Positions 58,201 through 64,000 of a stretch of 64,000 bases of DNA are shown here, one piece after another. The stretch is from Linanthus parryae. Taxonomy: Eukaryota; Streptophyta; Magnoliopsida; Ericales; Polemoniaceae. The position numbers were made by a program, and so were the translations under genes. The stretch covers positions 7,326,501-7,390,500 of the forward strand of contig JALGPY010000008.1 in the NCBI GenBank assembly GCA_023055425.1, written 5' to 3'. The notes beneath the pieces are model-generated. The model did not search any database and was not told the DNA's origin. It saw only the letters and a list, made by a program, of their open reading frames with translations. The first letter of the stretch is position 1. Every line of letters begins with the position of its first letter.

Positions 58201-61005
58201 AATCCATTCTTGTCATTTGGGACTTCATCGAAGTCAGCATACTGATGATAAGATCCATCCCATCTACCATTTCCTCAGTCCGGGCTCTCTTTCTTGGTTG
58301 TGCCTCCTCAGTTTCCTCGGACACTTCATCAGTCTCCCTTTCGCGATCCTGACGCTTCTTCGACCTTTGCTCGGCACCTACTTCCCCACTGGGTGAGGAC
58401 AGGGGTGCGTTAATCATTCGATCAAAATCCTCCCTAACGCGCTCTTCAGTCATGACATCATGTGGAGCTGCAGCAGGTGGGCTTGGCAATGGCGTTGGAG
58501 CTGCAGCAGGTGGGCTTGGCAATGGCGTTGGAGCTGCAGCAGGTTGCTGACTCTTTTTCTGAGTTTGCCTTTTTCCCTTGGTTGTCGCCGGCCTTGGCAC
58601 ATCGGCCTCCCCTTCACTTGGCGGTGGCGTTCCACTTGTTCGCTTACTCTTTTTCTGAGTCTGCTTTTTTCCCTGCTTTTCACCTGTTTTCTTACTCGCA
58701 CCCAAATTCCTCGTCGTCTTAGTCCCCGACATCTGAAACGGTTGCATCTGAATAGCTGCACCGGAGTAGACAACGCAACGGCCACCCAACCTACTCGTCA
58801 GGTCCGGAAACAATGGAAGATACGGATTAGCTTCCATATGAGCCAAGTACTGAAGCCAGTACCAACTCTGCTCCTCCGCAGGAGTGGGGTGAAGTGTCGG
58901 GCGAACATATGTGATTGACGCCACAAGCCTGGTCACTGATTCATCATCAGCCCTGACCTGTAGAGGATAGTACGCCGCCACTCTGGGAAGTACCCCTTCG
59001 TCCCTGCTAGCCAAGAGGGGTACCATCTGTGGGATTGCTTCGTAGGCCCAAGCCTGCGCGGAGAGACAATCGCAGTAAGCATATAATATTTTAGATTTAA
59101 CTAACAATAAAAAATGCATAACTAACACAATTACCGCAGCAACGAAAGGGAAGGCAGTGAGCGAGTAAGTTGGTTTGGTAAAGTCGCAATGTTTCATCCC
59201 TTCGAGTAATTTTTCAAAGCATTCCATACCCCAATCGTAGGCGTTACAGAACTCGAAGTCATTGCACTTCTGTATCACTGCGGCGGGCAACACATCATGG
59301 CCGCCGGTGTTGTGCCATAACCTACCGATTATTGCAGCCACTAATAACTTCACAAATCTTTCCAACGTAGCCGAGTCCATTTGCTTATCAGGATCTTCGG
59401 AGTACGGGTGTTCGCTATCGATGCCTTCCAGATAATTTTCCATTGTAGTTCCATTCACTTTCCCGTACACACTCTTGAAAGTGGGGCCAAACACGGTCTG
59501 AATAAGGGCATAATCTGCCATCCTCTCGTCCAGCTGCTCATCGTTATGAGACTTAAAGACGTTAAGTCCACTGCAGAGAACAAACTCTTGTAGGGAGAAT
59601 CGCAGCGGGAAGGTCCCAAAGTTGAACCATATTTCACGGTCATGAGGGTTAGTGTTAATCCGACGCTGGATAAGTAAGTCGAGGAGCGTCTTCGAGAACA
59701 CTTGGTCAAATCGATAGGTCAAAAGCCATGCCAAGTTAGGGAGCCGCTGTCGCACTAAAGTCCTAACGTCTTCCCGTCCGGTCAGCCTTGTAAACACTAT
59801 CCATGACCTCTTCCGCGAACGAAACGTCAACTTATACCTCCTTAATTCGGCTCGATTAGCGGCAGCAGGTAAACGACCAAGTTGGTCCAAGGAGATCAAA
59901 TCCTGTCAAATAAACCAATAAGTAGTCAATTATCAATAAGTATTAAGAAAATTAGTCATAACTTTATGAACTTATCATTTACGGGCACATACTCAAAAAA
60001 CTAATCACAATTAATGACAATTTTCTCAAGTTCCCAGCACGGGCGCATACATGCTGAAAACTTGGAAAAAAAAACAATGAGTAAGCCAAGGGGGCATACA
60101 GGGGCGTCCTGTAAGCCCCCTTGGCTTACTCAGTCAAAAAATATTCTCAATATCCCAGTAGGGCGCATACAGCATGTTCTGGATGCCCCCAACAATTGAG
60201 GTATGCGCCCTAGGCTGTGAAACAAGGAAAAAATTTGACCCCGAAGCCCTGGGGCGCATACAAGGGCGTCTGGTATCTGCCCAGGCGCCCCAGTATGCGC
60301 CCCAGGGCTTCTGGGGTCAAAATTTTGACCCAGAAGCCCTGGGGCGCATACAAGGGCGCCTGGGCAGATACCAGGCGCCCTTGTATGCGCCCCAGGGCTT
60401 CTGGGTCAAAATTTTGACCCCAGAAGCCCTGGGGCGCATACTGGGGCGCCTAGGCAGATACCAGACGCCCCTGTATGCGCCCCTGGGCAACTGGGTCAAA
60501 TATTTTCCTTGTTTCACATCTAGGGCGCATACAACATCTTCTGTATGCCCCAACACACAAAAGTATGCGCCCCAAGGCGCCCTTCATGATTTTCAGTCAA
60601 AATTTATGAAATTGTATACGCCCTATGTGATTAATCAGTCAAAATTGATGTTCTTGTACGCCCAGTGGTTCATCAACATGATTTTTACATGAACGTAGTC
60701 GTGAAATTTACAGAACAGTTTGATTTCATGAACCAATTTTGCACCAAAAAAGCAACACAATATCAATTTTATCTAACCCTAGAACATGAGTTTGATGAAT
60801 AAAACTTGAAGAGGTGAAAGAAACTCACCTCTTGGGCCACATTGGCCGGTGCAGAGGGAGGAGGCGGTGCCGGAAGAGCCGCCGCCGCAGCCACTACACC
60901 CGTCGGCGCCGGAGAAGAGGACGGGGAAGACACCCCTTGGCCGCCGGAGTTGAGATCTCCAAGCACTTGGTTCACCGTGTGTGTGGGAGAGGGTTGGGAG
61001 TCCAT
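55260..61005 (-). CDS. DUF1985 / Ulp1-type cysteine peptidase carried by the MULE, eight exons
   Basis: Exons: 61005-60829, 59902-59135, 59053-57696, 57605-57518, 57448-57290, 57208-56973, 56889-56625, 56543-55260. All junctions are GT..AG and phases agree, giving 4335 nt and 1444 residues. Exon 1 encodes a Pro/Ala/Ser-rich start. Exons 2-3 hold a DUF1985 domain (WFNFGTFPLRFSLQEFVLCS), a Lys- and Pro-rich linker with repeats, and a Met-rich coiled coil (KSQMTRMDLGMTTMKSRMTN). Exons 6-7 form a C48 peptidase core: His in RDNHYYLLVV, Asp in FVFDSSDE, Cys in HDCGFYVCFFMKHL. The last exon holds a second C48-like unit (QHWILVYIDVF, VKVYDP, DLSSCSALYML). Family members cleave SUMO-type isopeptides; substrate here unknown. 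Intron 1 contains palindrome array C. The 81-bp intron 59134-59054 is free of stops and a multiple of three. Convergent with the transposase. Confidence 0.88.
60041..60575. repeat. MULE palindrome array C, inside intron 1 of the peptidase gene
   Basis: Three central units (about 60235-60320, 60317-60417, 60410-60500) plus diverged palindromes on both sides. The central unit has perfect 47-base arms (60317-60363 and 60371-60417) around a 7-base loop. The arm core GGGGCGCATACAAGGGCG is a variant of that in arrays A and B. Spacers are the palindrome TCAAAATTTTGA. The whole array is an inverted repeat at larger scale: GTGAAACAAGGAAAA near 60217 is mirrored by TTTTCCTTGTTTCAC near 60503. Confidence 0.92.
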
Positions 61006-61331
61006 GAGAGCGAGAGAGAGAGAGGAGTGTTGGTGGTCGCCGGAGAGTATGGAGGTGGAGGAAGAAAGTGAAGAGAGTGTTGATGAAGAAGAAAGTGAAG
61101 AGAAACCGTTGGGTTTCTTTGTTTTAATCGGGAGAGAAGAGAGAGAGGGGAGAGAGGTGAGAGTAAAAGTAACTTTTTGAATTTTTATTGTTTTTTAATA
61201 TGAACTGATTTTATTAGTCTAATTAGGTTATTACTTTTTAATTATTTTCTCAAATAAAGGTCAAAATAGAAGACAAAAAGTCTATGGTTGGTTTGCACAT
61301 AAATGGTTTTTTTCCCAATTTCCGACGACTC

Positions 61332-61472
61332 ATCACAAATCAGCTGTCGGTCGGTTTCTTTCTCCTTCTTCTCGCCATATCCCTCCCATCTCCGGCAACG
61401 GCGATCTCATCGTCGACGTATATCTTCTCTCCGGCGTTGAATCAATCTGACCGACCACGCTGATTCTTCAAG
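61332..61472 (+). promoter_or_regulatory. COQ6 5' UTR / proximal promoter
   Basis: Pyrimidine-rich, CTCC-rich sequence typical of a plant 5' leader fills the 141 bp between the MULE target duplication and the COQ6 ATG. No TATA box is clear. The original upstream promoter has been displaced by the MULE, whose peptidase gene starts 468 bp away in the opposite direction. Confidence 0.5.
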
Positions 61473-63745
61473 ATGAACAGGTTTTGCTCTTAACTTTGAT
61501 CGATGAATTCAATTTCGTCACAGTTCGTTGTCGTTTCCGGCGAGCTTCGTTCTCGAAGCTAGTATGAGATTTCTGTGGTATCCACTACTCTAGTTTCGTC
61601 GTTCTGAGATGGCTGTTGTTTTTTGCACCTGTAATTTTTCAAATTTGAGCTTTATGTGTATATTTAGGGTTTATTGATCGTATTCCTTGTGAAATTTATG
61701 TTTCTTCAGTGTGTAGAACCTGCTACTAATTCTCAAATTCATGTGTTGTGTTTATGGTAACTTTTGCTGCCTACTTTTCAAGCTTAATGGATTCCATAAA
61801 CGATTTTCTCATACAATATAACAATCTATGAACACCTAGGATGGACATTTTTGTTTCGGCTGCGGTGTAGTAAGAAGCTAAGTGGAAATGATTCATAATC
61901 AACTAGTTCGATAGAGGGATTTCGTTTGATGTAAACAAATAAGTACAATTCATAGCCATCTGTCTACGAAGCATTTGAGTAGGTAGAGGCGCAAAGAAGT
62001 ACGCTCAAACCTTTAAGAACGATATTTGTAATGTCAAAAAGGAATTGTTATATGGAAACACTCACACACACACCTTTTGTCTCATATAAGCCTGTTCCAA
62101 GCTTCCCGCTTAGCTGTGCCACAGGTCATACTCAATACGAATCGAGTACAAAGGGAAGTTAGCGGGTTGATTTTAGAAGAAACGGATGCAAATTTGAATA
62201 AACTATATCAATTCTGTTAAGTGTAACAGTCCTTTGTCCTGCAAAATTAACTGTGCATATCGATAAATTTAGTACATTCTGTTAACTGTTCATAGGTAGA
62301 TGCTTATGAACGGCAGTTCCTTTTGATTTCCATCAGTTTGTGAAGGAGTTACTTTTCCTCGTGGATGTAATGAAAGTTAGAGTTTCGGCCATTATATACT
62401 TTCTAATTGCTTGTTCTTTCTATCAATCTATCAGCATTTTTCCTTCTATACATAGACTACATAAGCTAATTTTTGTTGATTCAGGCTTAGGGCTCTCCAC
62501 TTTTCACGTCAGCCCATATACTGTAAGAGAAAACTTGAGTACACATCTAATGATATCTGTAGTTTTCCAGAAGATGTGGTTTTCCCTGGCAAGGGGTTTA
62601 TGCTACTTGACAAGTTTGGTTTTATGCCACACAGTTTTATAACATCTAGTCAATGCTTGTGTATTCATAACAGAGTGATTGCTAGAAGAATTGCTTCAAA
62701 TGTTTATGGTTCGAAAGCTGCAAGGATGGGGTTTTGCAATGATGCAACTGCAGAAGTATCTGGACGGCAATCCAGCAATGTAATTCTTCTAACCCTTTAT
62801 ACACCGTGATATAGTTTTGTACCATCTATTTGTGGGTGTAAGCAATGCCTCAAAATTTTTTACTTCCAATTTGCGTTCCTGTTTGAGTTAGATTCTGGCC
62901 ATCGGTTGACTTAAAGTTAGAACTCAACTCTTTGCCGCTATAAGGAAATATCCCATTTTAGTTTTACTTTTACCAGATGAAAGCTGCAGTCTTTGTTTAT
63001 TCCTGTGAGTGGTTATGGACTCCTTGGCTAACAAGAGAAGTAGGTCCTGAGCTCTTCTTGTCAATGAATGAGTCCATAACCATCTAACATGCCCTGAGCG
63101 AGACTTTCCAATTGTACACTTGAGTTTTGCAGACAAAGTATTGGCAAAACAGTATTTTATCCTAACATCATGTGTTTGACATGGAGATTCTTTAAGAGTT
63201 CCCTCCCTAACTATATCATGTCTAAGAAGGTTTACTCAGTGCTCACTTTGTATCACCATATCGTTTCCATCGTTGACAAAATGGCAACCCGCTGACTAGC
63301 ATTGCTAGATGATTGAAAAGTGTTTCCCCTCCTATAAAGTTATCAGGCACCCATAGATCTTTTATGACTCGATGAATTTTACGGACTTTGTTCTCGGAAA
63401 CCATTTCTCTTCCTCTCTAATTTTGTAACTGTTAAATGCTAATCAGATCATTATACTCCCCACCTAAGTGCTGTTTTCCAGTTAGATTTATTGTTGATAC
63501 TTCCAAGTTCAAGAACTGTATCCTCTAGTTACCATATGCTAGCATGCGCCATAGCTTTAGTAACATCTTTAGTTATGTGAATTACATACATTCAGTCACC
63601 GCCTTCAATTTTATTTCATGTTCTTGATAATATCAATGATCTCAGGAGTTGAGAGGAAAATGTGGCCCAAGTAATGATGTTCCTCAATATGATGTTGCCA
63701 TTGTTGGTGGTGGCATGGTTGGCATTGCTCTAGCTTCCTCCCTAG
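61473..63745 (+). CDS. COQ6: Ubiquinone biosynthesis monooxygenase COQ6, 5' part (runs on past the window)
   Basis: Exons 61473-61480 (ATGAACAG), 62674-62779 and 63646-63745, with donors gttttg, gtaatt and gtaatt and AG acceptors. Phases agree, giving the first 71 codons plus one base. The N-terminus (MNRVIARRIASNVYGSKAAR) is Arg-rich and amphipathic, as a mitochondrial targeting peptide should be. The third exon reads VPQYDVAIVGGGMVGIALAS, the FAD-binding GxGxxG fold of UbiH/COQ6 flavoprotein hydroxylases. COQ6 hydroxylates the ring of the polyprenyl ubiquinone precursor at the mitochondrial inner membrane. An 8-bp first coding exon is unusual but the spliced product is coherent. Introns 61481-62673 and 62780-63645 show no other gene. 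Confidence 0.85.
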
Positions 63746-64000
63746 GTAATTTAATACACTTTGTATATCCTCATGCAACAATGTACCCAGAGAAATTTAG
63801 TAACGCCATTGTTAACATGGATTTCATTACTCGTATTTCATGTTTTGCGGAGTTACCATTTTATAAGTCTCATGCATGCTTAAATATGTTGCTTTTGTCA
63901 TTTCCATGAGGCGTAGGAACAACATACTTGTTTTATAGAGAGCTTTGTGGGGTAGAATCAGGAGATCTTCATACATTATTTCTCCATTCTAGAATATTTA
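63746..64000 (+). other. Start of COQ6 intron 3
   Basis: AT-rich sequence after the gtaatt donor; the next exon is outside the window. Confidence 0.6.

Larger units (their letters stand above)
39369..61322. mobile_element. Mutator-like element (MULE) with transposase and Ulp1-type peptidase genes
   Basis: Flanked by the perfect 9-bp duplication cgacgactc (39360-39368 and 61323-61331); 9 bp is the usual Mutator size. The left end reads GGGGAATTTTGGTAAAAAAC and the right end, inverted, GAAATTGGGAAAAAAACC, a short imperfect terminal repeat. Total 21,954 bp, of which 10,755 bp plus a 5-bp duplication are the inserted Athila-like element, leaving about 11.2 kb. It carries a mudrA-type transposase (plus) and a DUF1985/Ulp1-type gene (minus) transcribed toward each other. 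Three palindrome arrays lie at 40140-40153/50911-51443, 54590-55080 and 60041-60575. MULEs with Ulp1-like genes are known in plants (Kaonashi/KI-MULE type); the arrays are not part of any description I recall. Confidence 0.88.

Noticed and set aside
55260..61005. Interpretation of the peptidase gene as a recently captured host gene
   Set aside because: DUF1985 plus Ulp1-like genes are a known MULE cargo family in plants, so it is more simply a standing component of the element.
62340..62809. Open frames in COQ6 intron 1 that look like a separate small gene
   Set aside because: Only 62674-62779 makes sense as coding, as exon 2 of COQ6 in frame with the 8-bp first exon; the rest has no recognisable similarity.

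Overview
This is a plant nuclear window, almost certainly from a eudicot. The evidence is a chalcone synthase gene with the intron splitting the codon of Cys60, FBD-type F-box genes, a COQ6 gene, and a dense load of plant transposon families (copia, Athila-like, L1-type LINE, hAT and Harbinger MITEs, MULE). I cannot name the species. Host genes are few. One intact chalcone synthase (4342-7422, minus) sits next to a broken tandem copy (2103-4156). A divergent pair of F-box/FBD pseudogenes lies at 13502-15003 and 17013-18292. The first three exons of COQ6 (61473-63745, plus) run off the right edge. The rest is mobile DNA or sequence I cannot assign.

Layout: 1-1917 unassigned; 1919-7760 chalcone synthase tandem pair, with an hAT MITE in the intron of the intact copy and G-boxes in its promoter; 7760-13105 unassigned DNA with short duplications, a tRNA-like SINE, a copia scrap and a second hAT MITE; 13500-18300 F-box pseudogenes separated by an LTR fragment; 18477-28524 a full-length, broken copia element (minus) with a solo LTR of a related family inside its gag; 28535-29447 a third hAT MITE; 31084-32878 a Harbinger element with transposase remnants; 32953-33438 a small MITE; 33557-39278 a full-length LINE with a 12-bp target duplication; 39369-61322 a MULE into which a 10.8-kb Athila-like element has recently inserted (40154-50908).

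The MULE is the most interesting object. Its ends carry short imperfect inverted repeats and are flanked by a perfect 9-bp duplication. Without the Athila-like insertion it is about 11.2 kb and carries two intact convergent genes: a mudrA-type transposase (51654-54350, plus) and a 1444-residue DUF1985/Ulp1-type cysteine peptidase spread over eight exons (61005 to 55260, minus). Three arrays of near-perfect palindromes about 90 bp long punctuate it. One lies ahead of the transposase, probably in a 5' UTR intron. One lies between the two 3' ends. One lies inside intron 1 of the peptidase gene. The spacers between the palindromes are themselves palindromic. The Athila-like element landed inside an arm of one of these palindromes. 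The MULE ends only about 140 bp from the COQ6 start codon.

The Athila-like element has 2578-bp LTRs in which I find one difference. Its only protein is gag-protease fused to the tail of an integrase, so it is a young non-autonomous element that must borrow enzymes. Its LTRs and internal region carry their own palindromic arrays.
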